Assembly: GCF_018141525.1 (NCBI RefSeq)
Contig: NZ_CP064655.1
Span: 2,140,501 to 2,204,500 of the forward strand
From: Miltoncostaea marina
GTDB lineage: Bacteria > Actinomycetota > Thermoleophilia > Miltoncostaeales > Miltoncostaeaceae
Length of the DNA: 64,000 nucleotides
Direction of reading: 5' to 3'
Part shown: positions 8,414-15,321 of the stretch, piece by piece
Position numbering within the stretch: the stretch's first letter is position 1
Layout of the letters: the number at the start of each line of letters is the position of its first letter
The notes under the pieces: generated by a model
Database searches by the model: none
Seen by the model: the letters and a program-made list of their open reading frames with translations, nothing else
Told to the model about the DNA's origin: nothing
Program-made: the position numbers and the translations under genes

Positions 8414-9002
8414 TATCGAAGCCTTTTCTCTTCCTCGCGCTCGGTTCGGGGGACGCTTTCGGCGGCGACGAGTGCTGCGAGAACCTGGCCCGACCCTAGG
8501 CCAGCCGGGACCACCACGCCCTCGAGTTCAGTGAGTGACGAACGTGGGTGCTTGGCCCCCGGCTACCCACGCGCAGTGACGGTCAGAGCGGCCTTCGAGC
8601 CACCTGCGTCCTGCCACACCGTCCGCTGTTGTTCGACACAGTTCCCGCCGATTACAGCGGAGCGCTCCAGGACCGCTCGCTCCGGCAGCCGTTGCCGTTG
8701 CGACTCGCGAACTCGTCTCATGTTTGGCGAGCGCCATTATTAGCGGCAGAAGTGTTGGGTCTCTCGGGGTGGATACTCCCCCCATCTCGGGGCGGAAGTC
8801 GAAGCCAGGACTTGCGGCGGCGGATTAGTGCGGGCCTTCGCCCCCGCCCCGCGGCGTTGCGAGCGCTTTTTTGGTCGGCGTTTCACTTGAGAGGCCGACA
8901 CGTTTTGCGTTCGCACTGTTGTTATCTGTTGTGCCGTCCGATAAGTTGACACCTACATAGATCTGGACGTCGGGTCGGCGGCAACCGGCCCAGCGTCTCC
9001 GT
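8414..9002. other. Gene-free region between the RM operon and the small-protein operon
   Basis: About 590 bp with no open frame that looks coding on either strand. It contains a T6 run at about 8869-8874, a GTCGGC/GCCGAC inverted repeat at about 8876-8901 and a TTGACA hexamer at 8947-8952 without a clear -10 element. It probably carries the promoter for the operon starting at 9019. Confidence 0.4.
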
Positions 9003-9021
9003 CGAAGGGAGTGCTTCGATG
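9003..9021 (+). promoter_or_regulatory. Ribosome binding site displayed in a hairpin loop (copy 1)
   Basis: The 19 bp CGAAGGGAGTGCTTCGATG end with the start codon at 9019. CGAAG (9003-9007) can pair with CTTCG (9014-9018), leaving GGAGTG in the loop, so the Shine-Dalgarno sequence is displayed in a small stem-loop directly before ATG. The identical 19 bp occur at 10126-10144 in front of another element gene. Confidence 0.55.
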
Positions 9022-9162
9022 ATTGACCGCCAGCCCCGGCCGGGTCAGTACGTCGCCCGTGAGACCGTCGAGCAGCGAGACGCGCGCCGGGAGGTCATCC
9101 GCAAGCGTGCCGCCATCGTCCGAGCCCGCCGCCGCGCCGCGCGCCAGGGTGGCGCGCGATGA
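9019..9162 (+). CDS. 47-residue basic protein
   Basis: ATG at 9019 with an exact Shine-Dalgarno sequence in the hairpin leader. The product is very Arg/Ala rich and its stop overlaps the next ATG by 4 bp. Its central part (E-T-V-E-Q-R-D-A-R-R) closely resembles the C-terminal tail of the 257-residue protein at 10142-10915 (E-T-A-E-Q-R-D-A-R-R), with the same R-x-R-A spacing afterwards. No family recognised; a nucleic-acid-binding role is possible from composition alone. Confidence 0.55.
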   Translation: MIDRQPRPGQYVARETVEQRDARREVIRKRAAIVRARRRAARQGGAR

Positions 9163-9437
9163 GCACCGCCGACGAGTACAACGGCTGGACGAACCGCGAG
9201 ACGTGGGCCGTCGCCCTGCACCTCTCGAACGACGAAGGAATGTACGAAGCGGCGCGGGCGGTGCTCGGCTCTGTGGCCAGTGAGCGTGCCGCAGCGGACA
9301 CGCTGGAGGACTGGACACGGTCGCTCTTCGAAGAGCGCGGAGCCGACGCGCGAACGCTGCTCCTCATGGCCCTCGACATCGGCAGCCTCTGGCGCGTCAA
9401 CTGGCGTGAGGTGGCTGCGTCGCTAGTGAACGCGTGA
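9159..9437 (+). CDS. Phage/plasmid-type small protein with the N-G-W-x-N-x-E-T-W motif
   Basis: 92 residues. Residues 6-25 (Y-N-G-W-T-N-R-E-T-W-A-V-A-L-H-L, then S-N-D) match a motif I recall from a family of unknown function widely found in phages and plasmids (DUF7249-like, from memory). It overlaps both neighbours by a few bases, so it is co-translated with the 47-residue gene and the resolvase. Its function is unknown. Confidence 0.6.
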   Translation: MSTADEYNGWTNRETWAVALHLSNDEGMYEAARAVLGSVASERAAADTLEDWTRSLFEERGADARTLLLMALDIGSLWRVNWREVAASLVNA

Positions 9438-10081
9438 TGCGGGCCATTGGTTACGTGCGGGTGAGCACAGAACAACAAGAACGCAGCGGTCTGGGCAAGG
9501 ATGCCCAGGTCGCTGCGATCCACTCGATCGCCGACCGCGAAGGGCTAAGCGTTGTCGGGATCGCGGAGGACGTCGCGTCCGGTAAGAGCACCAGCAAGCG
9601 GCCGGGTCTAGCGGATGCCCTGGACCGGATCGAGGGCGGGGAAGCCGAAGCCCTGGTGGTCTCGAAGCTCGATCGGCTCGCCCGGTCCCTTGTCGACTTC
9701 GTCGGTCTCGCCGAGCGGGCGCGCAAGCGTGGTTGGCGGCTCGTCGTCGGCGACGTCCCGGTGGATATGTCCAGCCCGGTCGGAGAAGCGCTCGCCGGAA
9801 TCCTCGGCGTCTTCGCGCAGCTTGAGCGCCGGCTGATCTCGGAGCGCACCAAGGCAGCGAGAGCGGCCGCTCGCGCAGCAGGCCGGCCCGTGGGCGGACG
9901 CCCCGAGGGGGTGACGCGCATTCCGTCCGAAGTCCTCGCGCGCATCGCCACCGAACGGGCGGCCGGGGCGAGCTATCGGAAGATCGCCGAAGGGCTGACG
10001 GCTGACGGCATCCCCACCGCAAACGGTGCTGCCCGTTGGGCACCGGAGACCGTGCGACAGACTCACCGCAAGTTCACTTGA
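9437..10081 (+). CDS. Small serine recombinase (resolvase/invertase family)
   Basis: 214 residues from ATG 9437; a GTG at 9434 is also possible. The catalytic Ser10 is in Y-V-R-V-S-T, and the resolvase core continues through G-K-S-T-S-K-R-P-G-L and S-K-L-D-R-L-A-R-S, followed by F-A-Q-L-E-R-R-L-I-S-E-R-T. The C-terminus (A-S-Y-R-K-I-A-E-G-L onward) is a helix-turn-helix like that of Hin/Tn3-type recombinases. It may resolve multimers of the excised circle or invert DNA. It is distinct from the large recombinase at 15318, which fits the integration role better by size and position. Confidence 0.88.
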   Translation: MRAIGYVRVSTEQQERSGLGKDAQVAAIHSIADREGLSVVGIAEDVASGKSTSKRPGLADALDRIEGGEAEALVVSKLDRLARSLVDFVGLAERARKRGWRLVVGDVPVDMSSPVGEALAGILGVFAQLERRLISERTKAARAAARAAGRPVGGRPEGVTRIPSEVLARIATERAAGASYRKIAEGLTADGIPTANGAARWAPETVRQTHRKFT

Positions 10082-10090
10082 AAAGCAAGC

Positions 10091-10120
10091 GGGGGCGCGC
10101 CGCGGCAACGGCCGCCCCCC
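10091..10120 (+). terminator. Possible terminator after the resolvase
   Basis: GGGGGCG (10091-10097) can pair with CGCCCCC (about 10113-10119), 10 bp after the resolvase stop codon. The stem is 7 bp and lacks a T tract, so support is modest. Confidence 0.35.
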
Positions 10121-10125
10121 GGCAC

Positions 10126-10144
10126 CGAAGGGAGTGCTTCGATG
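10126..10144 (+). promoter_or_regulatory. Ribosome binding site displayed in a hairpin loop (copy 2)
   Basis: An exact 19-bp copy of the leader at 9003-9021, again ending in the ATG of an element gene. The CGAAG/CTTCG stem with GGAGTG in the loop is conserved. Confidence 0.55.
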
Positions 10145-10915
10145 CACACAGAGACTAGCGCCGCGCGAACGAAGACCATCGCGGGCGAGACGTGGACGGA
10201 GACCGAGCCGAACGTGTGGCGCGGCCCGGACGCCGACCCCGCCGACCATCGAACCGACGCCAACGGGTACGGGTTCGATCACCTGACCCCCCGCTACCAG
10301 CCCGACGGCACGCTCGTGATGATGTTCAGCCCCTGGACCACCAAGGGCACCGTCATGCGCCCCGTCGTGGACGCGGACGGGAACACCGTCACTCTCCCGG
10401 CCGAGGCGCGCGACGCGCGCGTCGCGCTCACGCGTGAGCGCGCGGACCTGCTGCGCGCCCGCCGCGAGGCGCTACACGCGCAGAACGTCGCGCGTGAGAT
10501 CGCCGATGCCGCTTGCGGGGTCGCGCGGATCAACGTCCCTAGGTTCGGCGAGTGCCTCTTCTCGCGCCCGGTCGAGACGCACCGGCGCGTCGCCATCCGG
10601 CGGGGCGCGGTGACGTTCACCCGGCGCGAGGGGATGTTCGCCATCCTCAACAGCGCCGGGCAGGACGTGCTGCGCACAGCGGCACGGGCGCACCTGAACG
10701 CGCCCCAGGTGGACGCTGCGCGCCAGCGTCTCGCGCGGCACTACGATCCGGCCCGCCGGGCCGCTGACGCGCAGCACGCGCGCGAGCGGTGGGCCGCGAC
10801 GGTCGCCACGGAGACGGCTGAGCAGCGCGACGCGCGCCGGGCCGCCGCGCGCGAGCGGGCCCGGCTCTACCGCGCCCGCAAGCGGGCCGAGGCGGGCGGT
10901 AGGCTCGCCGCATGA
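10142..10915 (+). CDS. Hypothetical element protein, 257 residues
   Basis: The ATG follows the duplicated hairpin ribosome binding site. The N-terminal third is Trp/Asp/Pro rich (W-T-E-T-E-P-N-V-W-R-G). The middle contains a possible helical region (A-R-E-A-L-H-A-Q-N-V), and the last 50 residues are strongly basic with the E-Q-R-D-A-R-R motif shared with the 47-residue protein at 9019. The stop overlaps the next gene by 4 bp. No family recognised. The shared leader and tail suggest the two genes are functionally or evolutionarily linked. Confidence 0.6.
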   Translation: MHTETSAARTKTIAGETWTETEPNVWRGPDADPADHRTDANGYGFDHLTPRYQPDGTLVMMFSPWTTKGTVMRPVVDADGNTVTLPAEARDARVALTRERADLLRARREALHAQNVAREIADAACGVARINVPRFGECLFSRPVETHRRVAIRRGAVTFTRREGMFAILNSAGQDVLRTAARAHLNAPQVDAARQRLARHYDPARRAADAQHARERWAATVATETAEQRDARRAAARERARLYRARKRAEAGGRLAA

Positions 10916-11142
10916 CCCGCCACGGGCCACCCCGCGCGATGACCGTCGCCGAGGCTGCGGAGCATCTCGGGCGATCGCCCGCGTTCGTTCGATCACTCAT
11001 TCACAGCGGCGCTGTGCCTTATGCCGTCCATAACCGCCGCCTCTACGTCTCTCGGGCTGCCTTGGACGACTGGCTCGCGGGCGGCGCGAAGCCGCCATCG
11101 CCGACGAAGGCTCGCGCTCCGTACGTCATGCCGATGGAGTAG
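10912..11142 (+). CDS. Excisionase/MerR-like helix-turn-helix protein
   Basis: 76 residues, with a GTG/ATG region overlapping the previous stop (ATGA). Residues 9-55 form an HTH_17-type winged helix: M-T-V-A-E-A-A-E-H-L-G, then A-F-V-R-S-L-I-H-S-G-A-V-P-Y, then R-L-Y-V-S-R-A-A-L-D-D-W-L. This is the pattern of Xis and BldC-like proteins. In an integrative element it is a plausible recombination directionality factor, but it could also be a transcriptional regulator. Confidence 0.75.
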   Translation: MTRHGPPRAMTVAEAAEHLGRSPAFVRSLIHSGAVPYAVHNRRLYVSRAALDDWLAGGAKPPSPTKARAPYVMPME

Positions 11143-11149
11143 CCACACG

Positions 11150-11183
11150 GGCACCGACCCGAAGCGGCGAGGTCGGTGCCTTT
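11150..11183 (+). terminator. Intrinsic terminator after the excisionase-like gene
   Basis: Perfect 10-bp stem (GGCACCGACC at 11150-11159, complement at 11171-11180) followed by TTT, 8 bp after the stop codon. It ends the 9019-11142 operon. Confidence 0.75.
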
Positions 11184-11187
11184 GGAG

Positions 11188-11250
11188 CTACCTCATCTTC
11201 TGCGTCAGCAGAATCAGCAGGTACAGCGCGAGAAGAATCTCGGCGTCCAT
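11188..11250 (-). CDS. Candidate 20-residue hydrophobic peptide
   Basis: On the minus strand an ATG (11248-11250) is preceded by an almost ideal Shine-Dalgarno sequence (AGGAAGGAGG, spacing about 6). It opens a 20-codon frame, M-D-A-E-I followed by an uninterrupted Leu/Ile/Tyr/Ala helix ending T-Q-K-M-R. The peptide is long enough to span a membrane. It lies between terminators and antisense to no other gene. It resembles tiny membrane toxins or regulatory membrane peptides in layout only; no homology can be claimed. Confidence 0.45.
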   Translation of the reverse strand: MDAEILLALYLLILLTQKMR

Positions 11251-11344
11251 GCCGTCCTCCTTCCTAAAGCCGCTCGGAAGGATGGCCGATGAGGGCCGTG
11301 GTCGCTTCCTGACCGTCATACCCGTCCATCCGTGAGCGGGTTTT

Positions 11345-11379
11345 CCGAAGCCCTTGGGGTGGAAGCCCAAGGGCTTCGG
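11345..11379. terminator. Strong hairpin, 14-bp perfect stem
   Basis: CCGAAGCCCTTGGG (11345-11358) pairs exactly with 11366-11379 around a 7-nt loop. TTTT flanks the left side, which places AAAA after the stem on the minus strand. It separates the small-peptide region from the gene-free stretch to the right and may act in either direction. Confidence 0.6.
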
Positions 11380-11861
11380 TCATTCTATGACTCGCCTCGA
11401 CGGCCCAGCCAGCGCGGACTCACTCTGGCTGCCGTTGGCACAGTCGCACGGAGATGCCGTAGTTCGCGTCACGCCGCATCACGGCTCACGGCTGACGAGT
11501 CACGCCGACGTCACGCGCGGTCACGATTCGGCCCGGTAGAAGCCGCGACACCAGGAGGCTCAGGCCAGCGGGCCGGCATCGCCATGTAAGCGTGGCCGGC
11601 GACCTTGGTGCCGCTGTGCTGCTGACGGAACGCGGCGCGCTGTGACCGGCTGGCACAGTGACACGGTGCGCCTCTGACCCGCTCCGCGCCGCTCCGAACC
11701 AGTGCCCGCTCCAGCGTGATCGACTCCGAACCGACCTCCGAGGTCATCGTGAGAGCGGCTCCGTTATGCGGTTCTTGCGTTCGGAGGTTCGGAACGTCCT
11801 AGAATGCGCACGGACTCCGAATAGAGAACCTCTGCTCGGAATCTGGCCGGACATTCCATAG
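11380..11861. other. Gene-free stretch with a TCACG repeat cluster
   Basis: Roughly 480 bp without a convincing gene. From about 11469 to 11525 the pentamer TCACG (or TCACGG) occurs six times at irregular 7-14 bp intervals. This could be a protein-binding array or part of an origin or accessory site. The rest shows no clear structure. Confidence 0.4.
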
Positions 11862-11886
11862 CCCCCACAGCTTGAGGCTGTGGGGG
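11862..11886 (+). terminator. Hairpin with 10-bp perfect stem
   Basis: CCCCCACAGC (11862-11871) pairs with GCTGTGGGGG (11877-11886) across a 5-nt loop TTGAG. It precedes the 115-residue gene by 120 bp. It lacks a T tract on the plus side; it may insulate the next gene or be a leader hairpin. Confidence 0.5.
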
Positions 11887-12006
11887 TGGCAGCATGGAAA
11901 TGTCTTCGGCCACGAGCCCGTTCCTGGGTCAGCGGCGCGCCGCTCCGGCGGATCGCGTCCGGCTCCGCAACTACGCTTGGGCCACCGCCAGCCATGAGGA
12001 GAACTC

Positions 12007-12354
12007 GTGCCCTTTCAGGTCGTCTGCCACCTCGGCGACAAGCGAGCCGGGCTACACGACCGCGTCGTCATGCCGGACCTCGACTCGGCGCTCCAGGCCC
12101 TCCAGGAACTTCTCGACGACTACGTGCAGCCACAGCTTCAGCGGCAAGTGATGCCGCCTGACGAGTGGGTCATGGGCTATGTCGGAATCGGACCCTCAGG
12201 CGGCCTCAAGTGGCGCAAGGCGATCTACCTGCACTTCAAAGGCGACGGCACCGCTGTGCTGCACAAAGACCGCGATGGCAAGCAGACGATCGCTCGCGGC
12301 GTGGAGGAAGATCTCCTATCGACCATTCGGCGGTGGGCCTTGACGGCTTGGTAG
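12007..12354 (+). CDS. Hypothetical element protein, 115 residues
   Basis: GTG start at 12007 with GAGGAG 5 bp upstream. The protein has a compact alpha/beta look (V-V-C-H-L-G-D-K-R, L-D-S-A-L-Q-A-L-Q-E-L-L, W-R-K-A-I-Y-L-H-F-K, D-L-L-S-T-I-R-R-W). I do not recognise the family. It stands alone and is followed by a strong shared terminator. Confidence 0.6.
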   Translation: MPFQVVCHLGDKRAGLHDRVVMPDLDSALQALQELLDDYVQPQLQRQVMPPDEWVMGYVGIGPSGGLKWRKAIYLHFKGDGTAVLHKDRDGKQTIARGVEEDLLSTIRRWALTAW

Positions 12355-12359
12355 CGGCA

Positions 12360-12400
12360 CAGCGAGACCCCGGCACGTTGAACCGACCGGGGTCTCGCTG
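12360..12400. terminator. Bidirectional terminator between convergent genes
   Basis: A perfect 14-bp stem (12360-12373 with 12387-12400) around a 13-nt loop sits between the plus-strand gene ending at 12354 and the minus-strand gene ending at 12415. That is where a two-way terminator is expected. Confidence 0.75.
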
Positions 12401-12414
12401 CGTTCCTGCCTGCG

Positions 12415-12558
12415 TCAGCGCTTCTTGCTCCCGCCCTGCTTCTTGCCGGCGTCGCTGCGCTTCTTGCGCCACTGGCCGTTCTTCTTCCGCGAGCGTGGCT
12501 GCTTTCCCCCGCCCTCGTCGTGCACGTACGGCCCCTTCCCCGCGCGTCGGTCGGCCAT
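12415..12558 (-). CDS. 47-residue Lys/Arg-rich protein
   Basis: The minus-strand ATG at 12556-12558 shares one base with the TGA of the 90-residue gene upstream (TGATG) and has AAAGGA about 7 bp before it. The product is very basic (runs such as R-S-R-K-K-N-G-Q-W-R-K-K-R and G-S-K-K-R at the end). Small basic proteins like this are common in phages and plasmids; the function is unknown. Confidence 0.55.
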   Translation of the reverse strand: MADRRAGKGPYVHDEGGGKQPRSRKKNGQWRKKRSDAGKKQGGSKKR

Positions 12559-12830
12559 CACTGTTCCTTTCGTCTCAGTGACCATCTGCGCCAGGGCAAC
12601 GAGCCGAAGGGGCGGGACGCGAGGAAGCGCACGAGGTCGCGCCTCCCCACGTACTCGGGCCGACCTCGACCATCCTCGCTGACCAGAACGACAGGGTCAT
12701 CGTTGAAGTATGGGCTGAACTCGGCCGCGATCTCGACCGCGCGGGCCTTGGTCGCGACGGCCGATCGCTTTACCTGGACGACCGCGACGCGGACGCCCTG
12801 CTCGCGGATGTAGGCGGCTGTCACCGTCAT
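12558..12830 (-). CDS. Hypothetical element protein, 90 residues
   Basis: ATG start with AAGGAGACC immediately upstream, an excellent ribosome binding site that is also one arm of a perfect inverted repeat. The middle reads like a nuclease- or Rossmann-like beta-alpha unit (R-V-A-V-V-Q-V-K-R, then K-A-R-A-V-E-I-A-A-E-F) followed by D-D-P-V-V-L-V-S-E-D-G-R-G. No family recognised. It is coupled to the basic 47-residue gene. Confidence 0.55.
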   Translation of the reverse strand: MTVTAAYIREQGVRVAVVQVKRSAVATKARAVEIAAEFSPYFNDDPVVLVSEDGRGRPEYVGRRDLVRFLASRPFGSLPWRRWSLRRKEQ

Positions 12831-12831
12831 T

Positions 12832-12889
12832 GGTCTCCTTTCAAGGAATGAGCACCCGAACGGGCGTTCCCCGCGACTCTAAGGAGACC
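12832..12889 (-). promoter_or_regulatory. Leader hairpin that can hide the ribosome binding site of the 90-residue gene
   Basis: On the minus strand, GGTCTCCTT (complement of 12881-12889) can pair perfectly over 9 bp with AAGGAGACC (complement of 12832-12840), which contains the Shine-Dalgarno sequence directly before the ATG at 12830. The 40-nt loop holds a small CCCG/CGGG hairpin. Folding would block translation, so this is a candidate translational switch or autoregulatory site. Confidence 0.5.
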
Positions 12890-12934
12890 GGCGGACTGCC
12901 TACAAGCGTTGGCTAGCCCCTCGCTCCCGGCCGG

Positions 12935-14212
12935 CTACGTACCAGCCGCTCGCAGCGAGATCCGCCACGCCGAACGCGCGCCGGCACCGTCTCGCGAAAG
13001 CTCGTATCGGTCGGGCTCGTCTTCGGCCCACTTCTTAATCGTCTTGTCGCTCGCGAGACCTGTGGCAGCCAGGTCTTTCACGAGCGCAGAGCCGCCCGCT
13101 GCGCGAAGGGCGTCAGCGAGCGCCGGCCGTTTGCCGTTTGCGGCGTCGCCGGTGATGCCGTGGCCGTCAGTGCCGAAGCACAGCGACGCAGGGTCACGAA
13201 TGACAGTGAACGGCCGAAGCTCCGGGCAGTTTCGCGCCTTCGTCTGGTGCAACGTAAGCCGATCAACGCCGCCGCCCGATCCAGCCTGCTCCACCAGGAA
13301 GGCGCTGGCGACGTTCTCCTGGAATGAGCCTCCGCGCGCCGCTTCACGGCGATTGCGCCCAGCGCCCTTCTTCGTGTGGTGGGTGAGGATCGCTGCACAG
13401 CCCGTCTCGTCGAGCAGCCGCCGAAGCGCGCACCACACCGCTTCCATTTCGCTGCTGTCGTTCTCGTTGGCGGTGTGCAACGTCCTGAACGTGTCGAGCA
13501 GCAGCACCTCGACGCCGTGTTCTTCGATATGGGCTTTGAGCAGCGCAGCATGACCCGGCACGTCGATGCGTAGCGGCACGGTGCCACCGTTGCCGAGAAC
13601 CATGTACCGCTCGGCTCCGCCTGGCTGCGCCTCAGGATGGGACTCGAACGCCGGCCGCATCGCCGCGAGACGATCGCGATGCGCCTCCTGCCTTCCCTCC
13701 CCGGTCAAGTACAGGCAGCGGTGCGGCTTCGATGGCACGAGCCCGGAACCGAGAAACGGCACCCCGTACGCGATCGCCAAACCCGCCTGCATAAGCAGGA
13801 ACGTCTTGCCGACGCCCGGAGGGCCGTAGATGCCAAGGGTCTCGCCGCGCAGGAGTTGCCCGCCGACAAGCACCTCCCCGGCTCCCTCAGGAGCCGGCAT
13901 CCGCAACAACTCTTCTGAGGAGGCAACTCGCACGGCCGGCACAGGATTCTCGTACGCGGTCAGCACGTGCCTCACTGTCTCCTTGGAGACCAGATCGCTG
14001 ACGATCGTAGCCGTTTCCGAGATCACCGCAGGCGCGCCCAATGGCGCTTCTAGTGCCTCTGCGATACGCCGAGCGACCGGAATGACGGTCTCCTGTGCCG
14101 CGAGGCGCAGGGTCTCTACGCGAGCATCGACAGAGTCCGCGCAGCAAGTCGAAGCGGACGGCGCGCCGACGGTTACGGTGCCCTTCATGGTCGTCGTCTC
14201 AGACAGGAGCAC
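12935..14212 (-). CDS. RepA-like AAA ATPase (replication or DNA transfer)
   Basis: 425 residues from GTG 14212, which has GGGAG upstream; GTG 14251 would add 13 residues. Walker A G-P-P-G-V-G-K-T is at 130-137. Walker B-like L-L-L-D-T-F-R-T-L-H and a sensor stretch (I-L-T-H-H-T-K-K-G) follow. This matches the AAA_25/RepA helicase-like family of plasmid and phage replication proteins. The C-terminal 60 residues resemble a winged helix. It is the last gene of a leftward operon headed by two XRE regulators, so the element may replicate after excision; that is inferred. Confidence 0.8.
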   Translation of the reverse strand: MLLSETTTMKGTVTVGAPSASTCCADSVDARVETLRLAAQETVIPVARRIAEALEAPLGAPAVISETATIVSDLVSKETVRHVLTAYENPVPAVRVASSEELLRMPAPEGAGEVLVGGQLLRGETLGIYGPPGVGKTFLLMQAGLAIAYGVPFLGSGLVPSKPHRCLYLTGEGRQEAHRDRLAAMRPAFESHPEAQPGGAERYMVLGNGGTVPLRIDVPGHAALLKAHIEEHGVEVLLLDTFRTLHTANENDSSEMEAVWCALRRLLDETGCAAILTHHTKKGAGRNRREAARGGSFQENVASAFLVEQAGSGGGVDRLTLHQTKARNCPELRPFTVIRDPASLCFGTDGHGITGDAANGKRPALADALRAAGGSALVKDLAATGLASDKTIKKWAEDEPDRYELSRDGAGARSAWRISLRAAGT

Positions 14213-14254
14213 GCCGCGCTCCCGCCGATGAGCGCGGCCCACTGAGTTCACGCC

Positions 14255-14662
14255 CTATTCGATCGATGGGAGCGTGCTTGGCTGTCCACCGCTCCCATCG
14301 GCCCGGGAGTCGAATGCCCGCTTCGGCGGCCACTGATCGTGCTCGTCGTCGTATAGACAGTCATCCATTGGCACAGGATCACCCCATCCCGCGCCGATGT
14401 CGCCAGCCAAGGCCTGCACCACCCGGCTCAGGTAAGCAGGCGAAGGTCTCCCCCCTTTGCCGGCCTCGACAGCTTTCACAAACTCAGGAGAGACACCGAC
14501 CGTCGCACTCAACTCCTCAACCGTCATGTCAGCGTTCTCTCGAAGCCCCCGCAGTGTTTCTCCAACCAGACGACGATCGGGCTTGCGAGACGTGTGATGG
14601 AGCGCAGCCTCTAGGAACTCAGGCGGAACTGGCAGTTGCTTCTCCGAGGCAGTGCTAGTCAT
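14255..14662 (-). CDS. XRE-family helix-turn-helix protein
   Basis: 135 residues from the ATG at 14660-14662; a longer frame to 14731 has no better start. Residues 30-85 carry the HTH (L-R-E-N-A-D-M-T-V-E-E-L-S, then V-G-V-S-P-E-F-V-K-A-V-E-A-G-K). The acidic C-terminus is of unknown role. It overlaps the upstream XRE gene by 8 bp and precedes the ATPase gene, so the three form one operon. Probably a regulator of the element's maintenance genes. Confidence 0.75.
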   Translation of the reverse strand: MTSTASEKQLPVPPEFLEAALHHTSRKPDRRLVGETLRGLRENADMTVEELSATVGVSPEFVKAVEAGKGGRPSPAYLSRVVQALAGDIGAGWGDPVPMDDCLYDDEHDQWPPKRAFDSRADGSGGQPSTLPSIE

Positions 14663-14972
14663 TTCCGATCTCGGTGCCATTCGCGGCATCGGCGAGCGCC
14701 TGCTCATACCCAGCATGGAAGCCATCACCATAGGCGCGGTCGACAGGACTCTGGAACGGCTCGTCGCCGCTCAGCTCCTCCACCGGGACATCCAATTCGT
14801 CGGCAATCCGGGCGAGGAGCGATCCCGAAATGGTCCGGGTCCCTGACTCAAAGCCAGTGATGTGCCCCGTACTAACGCCGACCTTCGCCGCCAGCTCCGT
14901 TGGCGTGATCTCCAGCATCCGCCGGACGCGGCGCACGCGCGCCCCTGGATGGTCCTTCACGGCCTCTTGCAT
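14655..14972 (-). CDS. Cro/CI-type XRE repressor
   Basis: 105 residues, ATG with GGAGAAGG just upstream. The HTH is textbook: I-T-P-T-E-L-A-A-K-V-G-V-S-T-G-H-I-T-G-F-E-S-G, then L-L-A-R-I-A-D-E-L-D-V. It heads the leftward operon and is divergent from the recombinase gene across a 350-bp regulatory region, which is the usual layout of an immunity repressor. Confidence 0.8.
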   Translation of the reverse strand: MQEAVKDHPGARVRRVRRMLEITPTELAAKVGVSTGHITGFESGTRTISGSLLARIADELDVPVEELSGDEPFQSPVDRAYGDGFHAGYEQALADAANGTEIGND

Positions 14973-15240
14973 TCCTTCTCCCTGGGGCTGTCCCCTTTCT
15001 CAAGAGCACGACGGTATGCCATGCCATTGGCCACAGTATATCATATATTTGGAGCACAATAGCGCGTCGCCACAGCTATTTCTGCAACCCCGCACGGGCT
15101 ACTCCGTCCCTACTCTCCTACTACTCCCCTACGGGGAGTAGTGGAGGTAGGAGATAGCGGGATACGGGATAGCCCGGCGATCTGCGGAATCTTTCCGCGC
15201 AACCGACCTCAACAGCGCGCCAGGGCGCGACAATGCCCCT
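14973..15240. promoter_or_regulatory. Divergent control region between the repressor and the recombinase
   Basis: It contains an AT-rich patch at about 15031-15052 (a TATATCATATAT-like sequence, unusual in this DNA), probably the -10 region of the leftward repressor promoter. It also holds a strong inverted repeat at 15120-15142 on the recombinase side. No gene is seen. Confidence 0.5.
15120..15142. promoter_or_regulatory. Inverted repeat upstream of the recombinase gene
   Basis: A perfect 10-bp inverted repeat (ACTACTCCCC at 15120-15129, complement at 15133-15142) around TAC. CTCCT and AGGAG lie beyond the arms and weakly extend the symmetry. It is about 175 bp before the recombinase ATG and may be an operator or attenuator hairpin. 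Confidence 0.45.
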
Positions 15241-15321
15241 ATGACCACAATCGACGCCCGCCCTTCATTCCTGCGCGCATCTGGACTGCCGTCGCGGAGC
15301 GACATTAGGCTTCTTCCATGA
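15241..15321 (+). CDS. Candidate 26-residue leader peptide coupled to the recombinase
   Basis: An ATG at 15241 opens a 26-codon frame whose TGA (15319-15321) overlaps the recombinase ATG (15318-15320). There is no Shine-Dalgarno sequence. However, a GACAAT hexamer (15229-15234) lies 6 bp before the ATG, the spacing seen when actinobacterial transcripts are leaderless. Since the recombinase itself has a poor ribosome binding site, coupling through this short frame is plausible. No other support. Confidence 0.3.
   Translation: MTTIDARPSFLRASGLPSRSDIRLLP

Noticed and set aside
8947-8952. TTGACA as the -35 box of a promoter
   Set aside because: No acceptable -10 element lies 16-19 bp downstream, so I did not call a promoter there.
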